A DNA stretch of 7,081 nucleotides, from positions 1 to 7,081 of the forward strand of contig JAHDGP010000243.1 in assembly GCA_020627525.1 (NCBI GenBank), read 5' to 3'. The DNA is from Bacteroidota bacterium. Its GTDB lineage: Bacteria > Bacteroidota > Bacteroidia > Chitinophagales > UBA2359. The notes under the pieces are model-generated. The model saw only the letters and a list, made by a program, of their open reading frames with translations. It did no database searches and was not told where the DNA came from. Shown here in pieces: positions 1-6,964 of this stretch (positions are counted from its first letter, which is position 1; every line of letters begins with the position of its first letter). The position numbers were made by a program, and so were the translations under genes.

Positions 1-288
1 CAAACTGATTCATTAATTTATGATGAGGCATTTGAATACATTGAAGGCAATATAATAAGAGAAGGTTATATTGATGATAATGACGAATTTATTTGGACAA
101 TGGAGTACAAATATGATGAATTGGGAAATGAAATAGGTTATACTTTTTTTGATTATGATAAAAGTAAAAGATTTAAAACATTGTATCGTTTTAAAAAAGT
201 AGATGAAAACAACAACTGGATTGAGAAAGAGATACTAGATGGCAAGAATGTTGTTGCTATAGAAGTAAGAAAAATAAAATACTATTAA
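1..288 (+). CDS. Partial hypothetical protein with YD-repeat-like segments (5' end missing)
   Basis: The frame is open from the first base to the TAA at 286-288, so the window holds the last 95 codons of a gene that starts upstream. An internal ATG at 100 could give a 62-residue product, but the upstream codons read as the same kind of protein, so a truncated longer gene is the better call. The product is acidic and rich in Tyr, Asp, Asn and Lys. It has pieces such as YKYDELGNE and NNNWIEKE, which resemble the tyrosine/aspartate (YD or RHS-like) repeat stretches in many poorly characterised secreted Bacteroidota proteins. No signal peptide can be judged because the N-terminus is absent. GC is about 26% by hand count, clearly below the next gene. 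The spacing of 26 bases to the oxygenase permits co-transcription. I do not recognise a function. Confidence 0.6.
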   Translation, partial: QTDSLIYDEAFEYIEGNIIREGYIDDNDEFIWTMEYKYDELGNEIGYTFFDYDKSKRFKTLYRFKKVDENNNWIEKEILDGKNVVAIEVRKIKYY

Positions 289-314
289 TTTATAAATAAT
301 AAAATCACAAAATT

Positions 315-1262
315 ATGCAAACAATTCCTACGGTTGATTTACAGGAGTTTTGGTCGGGAGACGCTGACAAACAGAAAGCTTTTGTTACACAACTTGGAGC
401 AGCCTTCGAAGATGTTGGTTTCGTAGCTGTAAAAGGACACGGAATTCCTGAAGATTTGATTGGTCAGCTTTATGAAAATGTAAAAACTTTTTTCTCGCTT
501 CCTACGGATGTTAAAGTTGGAGCTGAGGTTCCAGGATTAGCAGGTCAAAGAGGTTATACTTCTTTTGGAAAAGAGCATGCAAAACAATCAGATGCTCCTG
601 ATTTGAAAGAATTTTTCCAATTTGGACAAACTGTAGAAGATGATGATCCTATTAAATCTGAATACCCTGACAATGTTCAGGTAGAGGGTGTCGATGATTT
701 TAATCCAACAATGCTGAAAGCGTATAGAGCTTTTGAAAAAGCTGGTGGAGCTTTGCTTGAAGCCATTGCAATACATTTAGGTCTTCCAAATGATTATTTT
801 TCAGACAAAACGCAGAACGGTAACAGTATTCTAAGAGCGATTCACTATCCACCAATTACGGAAGAGCCAGAAAACGCAATCCGTGCAGAGCAACATGAAG
901 ACATTAACTTGATTACATTATTGGTTGGTGCTTCTGCTGAAGGATTACAGTTGTTGAACAAACAAAATGAGTGGTTGCCTATCACTGCAAACCCAGGTGA
1001 GATTGTTGTAAATGTTGGGGATATGCTTCAAAGATTGACGAATAACAAATTACGCTCAACAACTCACAGAGTGGTAAATCCGCCAAGAGAATTGTGGCAT
1101 ACATCTCGTTATTCAATTCCATTTTTCTTACACCCAAGATCAGAAATGAAATTGGATTGTTTAGAATCTTGTATTGGAGAAGAAGCTCCATTGGCATACG
1201 AACCAACTACAGCTGGTGAATATTTAGATGAGAGATTGAGAGAGATTGGGTTGAAGAAATAA
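315..1262 (+). CDS. Isopenicillin N synthase-like Fe(II)/2-oxoglutarate-dependent oxygenase
   Basis: A 315-residue cytoplasmic enzyme of the non-heme iron dioxygenase superfamily that includes isopenicillin N synthase and plant 2-oxoglutarate oxygenases. Residues about 3-120 match the DIOX_N region: it opens with IPTVDL and includes a GFVAVKGHGI strand-turn. Residues about 170-275 form the double-stranded beta-helix core. The iron ligands are visible as the H-x-D pair H194/D196 (EQHED) and the distal H251 in TTHRVV. R265 and S267 in SRYS are the usual R-x-S pair that binds the 2-oxoglutarate carboxylate. All key residues are intact and the length is normal for the family, so it should be active. 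The ATG at 315 is chosen because the conserved N-terminal motif begins three residues later; there is no clear Shine-Dalgarno site, as is common in Bacteroidota. The substrate cannot be predicted. No biosynthetic partners are adjacent, and the upstream AT-rich gene is the only possible operon mate. Confidence 0.93.
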   Translation: MQTIPTVDLQEFWSGDADKQKAFVTQLGAAFEDVGFVAVKGHGIPEDLIGQLYENVKTFFSLPTDVKVGAEVPGLAGQRGYTSFGKEHAKQSDAPDLKEFFQFGQTVEDDDPIKSEYPDNVQVEGVDDFNPTMLKAYRAFEKAGGALLEAIAIHLGLPNDYFSDKTQNGNSILRAIHYPPITEEPENAIRAEQHEDINLITLLVGASAEGLQLLNKQNEWLPITANPGEIVVNVGDMLQRLTNNKLRSTTHRVVNPPRELWHTSRYSIPFFLHPRSEMKLDCLESCIGEEAPLAYEPTTAGEYLDERLREIGLKK

Positions 1263-1290
1263 TTTAACAAATAATTCTAATACTTGTTAC

Positions 1291-1328
1291 AGTGGGACAA
1301 GCCTCTAAGGTTTGTCCCACTTTTTTTT
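1291..1328 (+). terminator. Rho-independent terminator after the oxygenase gene
   Basis: A 14-bp stem pairs 1291-1304 with 1308-1321 around a 3-base loop. All pairs are Watson-Crick except one G-U (1301 with 1311). A run of eight T (1321-1328) follows at once. It lies 28 bases after the oxygenase stop codon, where a plus-strand terminator is expected. On the minus strand the hairpin is not followed by a T-run, so it is a weaker candidate for ending the converging DUF4249 transcript. Confidence 0.92.
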
Positions 1329-1388
1329 AAAGCTGTTTTTCAATACAATTTTGCTGATGCGAGTATTTTTGACGATAATATTGGAAAC

Positions 1389-2558
1389 TTACTTAATCTC
1401 CAAATCCTCACTACTCAGATAATGATTGTCTCCAATTGATGCTTGCAAAGAAACTGTGTAAATTCCTGCAGTTTCATATATATGCTCTGGATCTCTTTCT
1501 GTGGAAGTTGTTCCATCCCCAAAATCCCAAACAAAATTTACTTTTTTACCCATATCAGAAAAGAACTTTACAGTACAGGGAGCAGTACATCCTCTGTTTT
1601 CAATTCTAAACCCTTCACCAATCCAAAACTCTGTTGGAGGTAAGTCCAATATAAATTCTTGTTCGGTATATCCACCAAAAATCCCAATTCCCTTTTCTAT
1701 ATTAGAAAATATTTGAGCAGGCTCAGACAAAAAATTGGCAACAGTTAGTTTACGCAAGCTAACAGAACGATAATAGTCATACACCTCCTTGCTAACTGAT
1801 TTGACACTAATATGAGCTTTCAGTTCGTAGTATTTATCAAATGAAACATCCTCCTCAAACAGCCCGAATTCCAATTGATAGCTTTCGCCATTAAAATTTT
1901 TGTCAGGTAGAAAAACAAACTCCAATGGATGAGACACTACATCAGTTGTAGAAGTCAAAGCCATATTTTCTGCATTTACATCATTGGTTAAAAATCCAAC
2001 ATGAGGATAAACATACCCATTTACTTCATACTCATATTCTTCATGCTCACCGTTTAAAATATCAACCCATCCATCTATTAAGTAGTAATTTTCTTCATCT
2101 GGATTGTCTTCAATTTCTATTTGAAAAGTACGTGATAAATGCTCTAAATATACTTCCTCATCGAAATCAATCAATGTACAATTGAAAGATTTAGGAATCT
2201 TTGCCTTTGCCGATATTGTTTCCAATCCAGCGTTTGATGCTTCGATCTTGTATGTTTTATAATGTTCAATTTGAAATTCTTTAGCGGTATAAATTCCATC
2301 TGCTTCGTGAGTCATTTCTGCAAGGACATTTCCCGATTCATCTTTCAAAAACACTTGTGCATTTATCACCTTCTTCTGTTCGCATGAAAGATCAGAAATA
2401 TGACAACTTTGGCTCAAATGAACAGCAGGTATTTCTCCTGGACTAATCAGTCCATTCAACACCAATAACTCTTCATTTTCTAAATCAGGATAAGGCAACT
2501 CCTTTGTGCAACCACCAAAAATGACTGTTAGTAAAATTAGATAATATATATATTTCAT
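1389..2558 (-). CDS. DUF4249 family outer-membrane lipoprotein with C-terminal PKD domain
   Basis: A 389-residue predicted lipoprotein. Residues 1-16 form a short hydrophobic signal ending in FGG before Cys17, a plausible lipidation site. Residues about 30-300 look like DUF4249: LLVLNGLISPGE, then a beta-rich region with INAQVFLKDESGNVL and DGIYTA, ending in SNIEKGIGIFGGYTE. The family is found in Bacteroidota and its genes commonly sit beside TonB-dependent receptor genes; the molecular role is not established. Residues about 320-389 form a PKD-like domain with FVWDFGDGTTS and HIYETAGIYTVSLQA, preceded by a C324/C328 pair. PKD domains are Ig-like folds typical of extracellular proteins. This extension is unusual for DUF4249. 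Extra cysteines at 52, 59 and 127 could form disulfides. The gene starts 49 bases after the receptor stop and is probably the last in the operon. By position it may be a surface partner of the receptor, comparable to SusD in glycan loci, but that is inference. Confidence 0.85.
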   Translation of the reverse strand: MKYIYYLILLTVIFGGCTKELPYPDLENEELLVLNGLISPGEIPAVHLSQSCHISDLSCEQKKVINAQVFLKDESGNVLAEMTHEADGIYTAKEFQIEHYKTYKIEASNAGLETISAKAKIPKSFNCTLIDFDEEVYLEHLSRTFQIEIEDNPDEENYYLIDGWVDILNGEHEEYEYEVNGYVYPHVGFLTNDVNAENMALTSTTDVVSHPLEFVFLPDKNFNGESYQLEFGLFEEDVSFDKYYELKAHISVKSVSKEVYDYYRSVSLRKLTVANFLSEPAQIFSNIEKGIGIFGGYTEQEFILDLPPTEFWIGEGFRIENRGCTAPCTVKFFSDMGKKVNFVWDFGDGTTSTERDPEHIYETAGIYTVSLQASIGDNHYLSSEDLEIK

Positions 2559-2607
2559 GGTTCTGTATTTTTTAGAATTACAGTTATCAAAAATTCAAAA
2601 AAATTCA

Positions 2608-5271
2608 TTAGAACTTAAATGAATAAGAAAAGTATGGAAGGATTGGCAACAGACTTTGCTGCTTTAAAATTGGAACACCATCACGATCCAATGTATTGTA
2701 TACCACAAAAGGGTTTTGGCGACCATAGGCATTGTAAATTCCAAAACTCCACGTTCGAGTGCCATTCTTTTTTTCTTTGTGTAAATTAACTGAAAGGTCT
2801 AATCTGTGGTAAGCAGGCATTCTTTGATTGTTTCTACTTTCAATATGATTCGTGGTACTGATTGAGCCGAAAAGCGTGCCTTGTCTGTCTGGTTCTGTGT
2901 AGATTCCCAATGCATTATAATTTGTAGTACCCAAAGTGAAAGTATTGCCTGTGCCATACACCCAAACCAAACCAAAATCAACTCGTCTGCTTTTTTTATG
3001 TGTTACAGCCACACTGATGTCATGTCTTCTGTCATATTTATAAGGAAAGGAATTTCCATAATTAATATTGGGGAATTTTCGAGTAGATTTTGACAAAGTG
3101 TAACCAATCCAGCCCGTTGTTTTACCTTTTGTTTTTTCAAATAATATCTCACCGCCAAAGCTTGTTCCCTCACCAATGTCAACTTTTTCTTCCCAGTCTT
3201 TACTATTGGAAAAAATATTAAATCCAGATTTATACTCCAGCAAATTATCCATGTCTTTATAAAATCCTTCCAGAGTCAACTCATAACCATTTGCCAAACT
3301 CTGTGTATAGCCCACTCCGTATTGCCAAGCATTTTCAGGTTTAATTTTATCGGTACTAGACACCCAAAGATCGGTCGGCAGCCCCAAGCCTGGGCTTGCC
3401 AACAAATGCAAAAACTGCGTCATTTTGGTTGCCGAAAATTTTAATGAAGATTTTTCAGTCATCAAAAAACTAAGGCTTGCCCTCGGCTGAACCGAAGTAT
3501 AATTAGAAGTTTCAACAGCAAAATTTGCAACATGTACACCTGCATTTACTTTAAGGCGACTGGTCAAAATCATATCATCTTCTAAATAGAAACTAAGCTC
3601 TGAACCTGTTATTTTAGGGCTTGTATTGATAGTTGTAATCTCTGGGTTTTCCCCATCTTTGAACTTTCTGAACGAAGTTGTTGGGGTAAATTCGTAAATC
3701 CCATACTTTATACCCGTTCTAATGTGATGATTAGGATGCGGAAGGTAATTGAAATCCAACTTAGCTCCATAATCTTTGATATTGGAATTGGAAGTATATA
3801 AATCTTTTATCTCATTTGAAGTCTCAGCAAATTCCGTCGTTTCGTTTTCAAAATTAAAATCATACGAACTCAAATAAACCGTTGTATTGCTGAACAACTT
3901 TGGACTAAGCTGATAATTCCATCTTCCCGTTACGATTTTGTTTCCCCAATCCATCGTTCCATTGTCTCGAATCAATGCATCTTCATTGTTTCCAATCAAT
4001 TTATCATTGCCTAAATAAGAGCTTAGATACAAACGACTTTTATTAGAAAATTTATGATTCACCTTCGCATTTAGATCATAAAGATTGTATTTTACAAATG
4101 TTTTTAACTCAAAAGCTTCTTTGCTTTTGTTTGAAATTTTTTGAGCAGGTGAAGCAATCAAATCGAACCAAGTTCTACGCCCTGAAATACTAAAAGAAGT
4201 TTTATCTTTTACTATGGGTCCTTCAATATTAAACCTCCCTGAAATAAGTCCGATTGTAAGGTCGCCATGAATTTTATTCATGTTCCCCTCTTTCATACGA
4301 ACATCAATAATAGAAGAAAGTCTTCCCCCATACCTGGAAGGAAATCCTCCTTTGATCAACTCCACACTTTTGATAGCATCCCCATTGAAAGTACTGAGAA
4401 ATCCAAATAAATGACTTGCGTTGTAAACAGGAACTCCGTCTAGCAACATTAGGTTTTGGTCAGGACCTCCTCCTCTCACATACAAGCCAGTTGTTCCTTC
4501 TGAGCCTGACTGCACACCAGGCATCAATTGAATAACTTTTAAAACATCTCTTTCTCCCATTAATGCTGGTATGGCTTTTACTTTTGCCATTGAAATTTTG
4601 TTGCTGCTCATTTTGCTTTCAACATGTCGCAAGGTTGATTTTTCGTCAGTTACAATCACTTCTTCGAGTGTATTGTTTATTGACATCATTGGTGAAAATT
4701 CTAGGTCTTCCTCCAGTGTAATTTGCTTTGCCAAAGGTTGATAACCTACATACGAAAAAATTATTTCGTAAGTACCAGCTGGTAATGAAATGCTGTAAAA
4801 TCCATATTCATTGGAAACCGCTCCTTTCTTTAATTCCTTTACTAAAACGGTCGCTCCAATCAAGGTTTCTTTGCTTTCAACATCCATAAAATAACCGTTC
4901 AAAGTAACTCTTTTTTTGACGACTTGTTTTTCTTTAAACGCTTTCTTTTTTTTCAAAATTATCCGATTTCCCTTTGTTTGGATTTTGATTTCATCATTGG
5001 GAAAAAGATTTTTTAAAACTGCTTTAATGCTCAGTTCCTCCTTGTCAAAACTGTACTTTTTTTCAATGTTTAAATCACTTGGGTTGTAATAAAAAGAACA
5101 AGTAGTCTGCTCTTCTATGGTTTCTAAAATTTCAATAATAGACTTATTATCAATGTTTAATTTTACTGTAGAGTCTAGTAAATTTGTTGATTGAGCAATT
5201 ATAAAACTATTGAACCCTAGCATCAGCAAGAGCCATATTGCAAGTCGAAATGTTTTTAATTTTAATTGCAT
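2608..5271 (-). CDS. TonB-dependent outer-membrane receptor with STN signalling domain (FecA-like architecture)
   Basis: An 887-residue outer-membrane transporter. A signal peptide covers residues 1-26, with likely cleavage after IIA. Residues about 34-108 form an STN (secretin/TonB N-terminal) domain; in FecA-type receptors this periplasmic domain signals to the anti-sigma factor. Residues about 121-190 are a carboxypeptidase-regulatory-like beta-sandwich (SNEYGFYSISLPAGTYEI). TLEEVIVT at 201-208 is the expected TonB-box region. The plug follows at about 215-330, with LYVRGGGPDQNLMLLDGVPV and GGFPSRYGGRLSS. The rest is a beta-barrel ending in a C-terminal Phe (SFKF), a typical outer-membrane insertion signal. 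Length is normal for the class. The ATG overlaps the 3' end of fecR by 10 bases, suggesting translational coupling. The downstream partner is DUF4249 rather than SusD, so a glycan-type SusC assignment is not supported; the imported ligand (siderophore, peptide, metal complex or other) is unknown. Confidence 0.95.
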   Translation of the reverse strand: MQLKLKTFRLAIWLLLMLGFNSFIIAQSTNLLDSTVKLNIDNKSIIEILETIEEQTTCSFYYNPSDLNIEKKYSFDKEELSIKAVLKNLFPNDEIKIQTKGNRIILKKKKAFKEKQVVKKRVTLNGYFMDVESKETLIGATVLVKELKKGAVSNEYGFYSISLPAGTYEIIFSYVGYQPLAKQITLEEDLEFSPMMSINNTLEEVIVTDEKSTLRHVESKMSSNKISMAKVKAIPALMGERDVLKVIQLMPGVQSGSEGTTGLYVRGGGPDQNLMLLDGVPVYNASHLFGFLSTFNGDAIKSVELIKGGFPSRYGGRLSSIIDVRMKEGNMNKIHGDLTIGLISGRFNIEGPIVKDKTSFSISGRRTWFDLIASPAQKISNKSKEAFELKTFVKYNLYDLNAKVNHKFSNKSRLYLSSYLGNDKLIGNNEDALIRDNGTMDWGNKIVTGRWNYQLSPKLFSNTTVYLSSYDFNFENETTEFAETSNEIKDLYTSNSNIKDYGAKLDFNYLPHPNHHIRTGIKYGIYEFTPTTSFRKFKDGENPEITTINTSPKITGSELSFYLEDDMILTSRLKVNAGVHVANFAVETSNYTSVQPRASLSFLMTEKSSLKFSATKMTQFLHLLASPGLGLPTDLWVSSTDKIKPENAWQYGVGYTQSLANGYELTLEGFYKDMDNLLEYKSGFNIFSNSKDWEEKVDIGEGTSFGGEILFEKTKGKTTGWIGYTLSKSTRKFPNINYGNSFPYKYDRRHDISVAVTHKKSRRVDFGLVWVYGTGNTFTLGTTNYNALGIYTEPDRQGTLFGSISTTNHIESRNNQRMPAYHRLDLSVNLHKEKKNGTRTWSFGIYNAYGRQNPFVVYNTLDRDGVPILKQQSLLPILPYFSYSFKF

Positions 5272-6254
5272 GATCCCTGGGTAATTTTATAGTTTAATGA
5301 ATCTTGTTTTGAAATTTTAAAGTCAAACAGCGTCTGCATTATTTCCAAGACCTCAGCAATATTTTGATTTTCAAATTTTCCAGTAAATGGACATTGCAGC
5401 ATATTTTCATTCACCAAATCAATGTTGACTTTATAGGCCGTTTCAATTTCAGCAAATACCAATTCCAGTTTTTGATTTTTGAAAATCAAAGTACGTGTAT
5501 CCTCAAAAAGTCGATTAGGAACGAAATCTTCAATTAGAGCTAGTTGATTCTTATTTCTGTCAAATCTTGCAGTCAATCCTTTAGTCAAAATTATCTGTCT
5601 CTCATCATTTTCTTTGGAAGCAACTTTTACTTTTCCATGCAATACATGTACTTCAGATTCAGTTGATTTTTTGGGAGAATACACATTAAATTTTGTTCCC
5701 AAAACTGATACTGCAATGTCATTTGTATGAACAATAAATGGTTTGAATTTATCAGAAGTCACCTCAAAGGTTGCATCTCCTTCTAACTGAATTTCACGTG
5801 TTTCTCCATCAAAATTAGCAGCATAACTCAATTTTGAATTTTCATTTATCCAAACCTTACTATTGTCTGGAAGAGTAATTTCTTTTTGTTCATTTAATGC
5901 TGTTGCGAAATGCAGCACTTCTGCTTGACTGAAAAACAAATTGTAACCGACACCTCCGCCTATCAATAACAAAACAGCCGCCGCCGCTGCCCATTGAACT
6001 AAATTTCGACGCATTGGAACCACCTTTGGTTCATTGATTTTAGTGTGAACTGTTTTCAGGGCTGCCTTTTTATCAACCGAAATTTCATTAACAGTAGAAG
6101 TCAAATGTGCCTTTTCCCAAAGAAATTTTACTTCTAAAAATTGCTGCTCATTTTCAGGAGATGCTTTACGCCAATTGTCGAGTTTAAATACTTCTTGTTC
6201 CGACAATTCATTTTGAAGAAATCGGACAATAATTTCATATCTTGATTCTGCCAT
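5262..6254 (-). CDS. FecR family transmembrane anti-sigma factor / sigma regulator
   Basis: A 330-residue inner-membrane regulator. The cytoplasmic part, residues about 1-84, resembles the N-terminal FecR region (YEIIVRFLQNELSEQE, NWRKASPEN) that binds the cognate sigma factor. One transmembrane helix lies at about 87-107 (WAAAAAVLLLIGGGVGY). The periplasmic FecR domain spans about 113-212, with EITLPDNSKVWINENSKL, GDATFEV and VSVLGTKFNVY. A C-terminal DUF4974-like domain covers about 255-326 (FKNQKLELVFAEI, FTGKF), the part expected near the receptor STN domain. The Gly186-Thr187 bond in LGTKFNV corresponds in context to the self-cleavage site reported for Pseudomonas FoxR; cleavage here is untested. 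It lies 75 bases after the sigma gene and overlaps the receptor start. It probably both holds the sigma factor and transmits the receptor signal; whether it acts mainly as an inhibitor or activator cannot be seen. Confidence 0.95.
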   Translation of the reverse strand: MAESRYEIIVRFLQNELSEQEVFKLDNWRKASPENEQQFLEVKFLWEKAHLTSTVNEISVDKKAALKTVHTKINEPKVVPMRRNLVQWAAAAAVLLLIGGGVGYNLFFSQAEVLHFATALNEQKEITLPDNSKVWINENSKLSYAANFDGETREIQLEGDATFEVTSDKFKPFIVHTNDIAVSVLGTKFNVYSPKKSTESEVHVLHGKVKVASKENDERQIILTKGLTARFDRNKNQLALIEDFVPNRLFEDTRTLIFKNQKLELVFAEIETAYKVNIDLVNENMLQCPFTGKFENQNIAEVLEIMQTLFDFKISKQDSLNYKITQGSCN

Positions 6255-6270
6255 AGGCTGTCTTTTACCT

Positions 6271-6300
6271 TATAGTCGAATCTCGCATTCCTTTACCCTA
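6271..6300 (-). promoter_or_regulatory. Candidate ECF sigma-dependent promoter upstream of fecR
   Basis: In the 75-base gap between the sigma gene and fecR, the minus strand carries TAGGGTAAAG (6291-6300) and CGACTATA (6271-6278), with about 15 bases between the GGGTA and CGACT cores. A G-rich -35 box and a CG-starting -10 box at this spacing are the general form of ECF promoters. The -10 box ends 16 bases before the fecR ATG, so the leader would be very short. The sigma gene is preceded by a similar AAGGGTTAA (6924-6932), without an equally good downstream box. This would let the sigma factor raise expression of fecR, receptor and lipoprotein independently of its own gene. It is inferred from pattern only. 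Confidence 0.35.
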
Positions 6301-6329
6301 AAAAGTTTATGATTTTTTTTGAAAATTTT

Positions 6330-6893
6330 TCACACAACTTCTAGCAACTCCATAACCAACAATCCAAAAACAGACTTCCTTAAAATCTCCAAAGCACGAG
6401 ATATATGATATTCCACTGTTTTCACAGAAATATTCATCTGCTTTGAAATTTCATTATAAGAAAGGTACTCAAAACGATTGAGTTTGAAAATCAACTTACT
6501 TTTTTCAGGCAACGCATCAATTTTTTCAAAGATGGCTTTCAGATTTTCTTTGCTAAGTAATTCGCTTTCAGGAGTGTTTATGTTTAACTTTTGTGAAGAT
6601 AGATTGTGTCTTAAATTCCGCTCATCCAATCTCTTGCTTTTGCGCAAATAATCAATCGAATGAAAAATGACGGCTTGTTTTAAATATCCAAAAATTGTTT
6701 TTTCAATGTTAATTGTCGCACGCCTTTCCCACAACTTAATAAAAACCTCTTGCACAACATCTTCCGCAACAACCAAATCAGAAACCAGCGAATAAGCCAC
6801 ACGGACCAATGATTCGTAATGTGCATTGAATATTGAATCAAATGCAATTTGATTCCCTGCCCTCATTTTCAACATCAATTCTTGATCTGTCAT
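6330..6893 (-). CDS. ECF RNA polymerase sigma factor (Bacteroidetes FecI-like expansion family)
   Basis: A 187-residue ECF sigma factor. Region 2 covers residues about 16-86 and includes AEDVVQEVFIKLWERR (43-58), the core-binding and -10 recognition part, then FGYLKQAVIFHSIDYLRK. Region 4 covers about 118-173, with LPEKSKLIFKLNR and a helix-turn-helix in YLSYNEISKQMNISVKTVEY that should read the -35 element. There is no region 1 or 3, as expected for ECF factors. The last dozen residues (FGLLVMELLEVV) are a hydrophobic tail, a feature I recall in many members of this Bacteroidetes family. The start at 6893 fits the family N-terminus (TDQELMLKMRAGNQIAFDSI). It is the first gene of the minus-strand operon and is adjacent to its presumed regulator FecR. 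Its likely targets are the receptor and lipoprotein genes below it, possibly from a promoter just upstream of fecR. Confidence 0.96.
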   Translation of the reverse strand: MTDQELMLKMRAGNQIAFDSIFNAHYESLVRVAYSLVSDLVVAEDVVQEVFIKLWERRATINIEKTIFGYLKQAVIFHSIDYLRKSKRLDERNLRHNLSSQKLNINTPESELLSKENLKAIFEKIDALPEKSKLIFKLNRFEYLSYNEISKQMNISVKTVEYHISRALEILRKSVFGLLVMELLEVV

Positions 6894-6945
6894 TGTTTAT
6901 ACTTAGCTTGAATTAGAACAAGATTAACCCTTTTTTGGTACTTTT

Positions 6946-6953
6946 CAAATGTA
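6946..6953 (-). promoter_or_regulatory. Candidate housekeeping -7 promoter element for the sigma factor operon
   Basis: On the minus strand this reads TACATTTG, an exact fit to the Bacteroidota -7 consensus TAnnTTTG. It sits 52 bases before the sigma factor ATG, giving a leader of about 45 bases. A good -33 TTG box at the usual distance is missing: the nearest is TTTTGC at 6982-6987, about 29 bases away, which is too far. The call therefore rests on one short motif in AT-rich DNA. Confidence 0.45.
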
Positions 6954-6964
6954 AAAAATTTTTA

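Noticed and set aside
588..776. Minus-strand open frame inside the oxygenase gene
   Set aside because: It is antisense to a gene with a complete conserved active site and shows no recognisable domain or start signal.
982..1206. Minus-strand open frame over the oxygenase 3' half
   Set aside because: Antisense shadow of the H251 and R265 region; no independent coding evidence.
1291..1321. Bidirectional use of the hairpin to end the minus-strand operon
   Set aside because: The stem is shared, but the minus-strand side lacks a T-run after the stem, so only plus-strand termination is well supported.
1443..1716. Two plus-strand open frames inside the DUF4249 gene
   Set aside because: They lie antisense to the PKD-coding part, overlap each other in different frames and encode nothing recognisable.
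1389..2558. Calling the lipoprotein SusD
   Set aside because: SusD is a larger, mainly alpha-helical TPR-type protein; this one is beta-rich with DUF4249 and PKD motifs.
2563..2583. CTGTA...TACAG inverted repeat in the receptor-lipoprotein gap
   Set aside because: Only five base pairs around an 11-base AT-rich loop; expected by chance.
2799..3093. Short open frames on both strands within the receptor gene
   Set aside because: Both overlap the conserved beta-barrel coding sequence and have no domain support.
3721..3740. Histidine cluster (PHPNHH) in the receptor as a metal site
   Set aside because: It lies in a beta-strand transition of the barrel, where I recall similar His-containing turns in related receptors; too little to claim metal binding.
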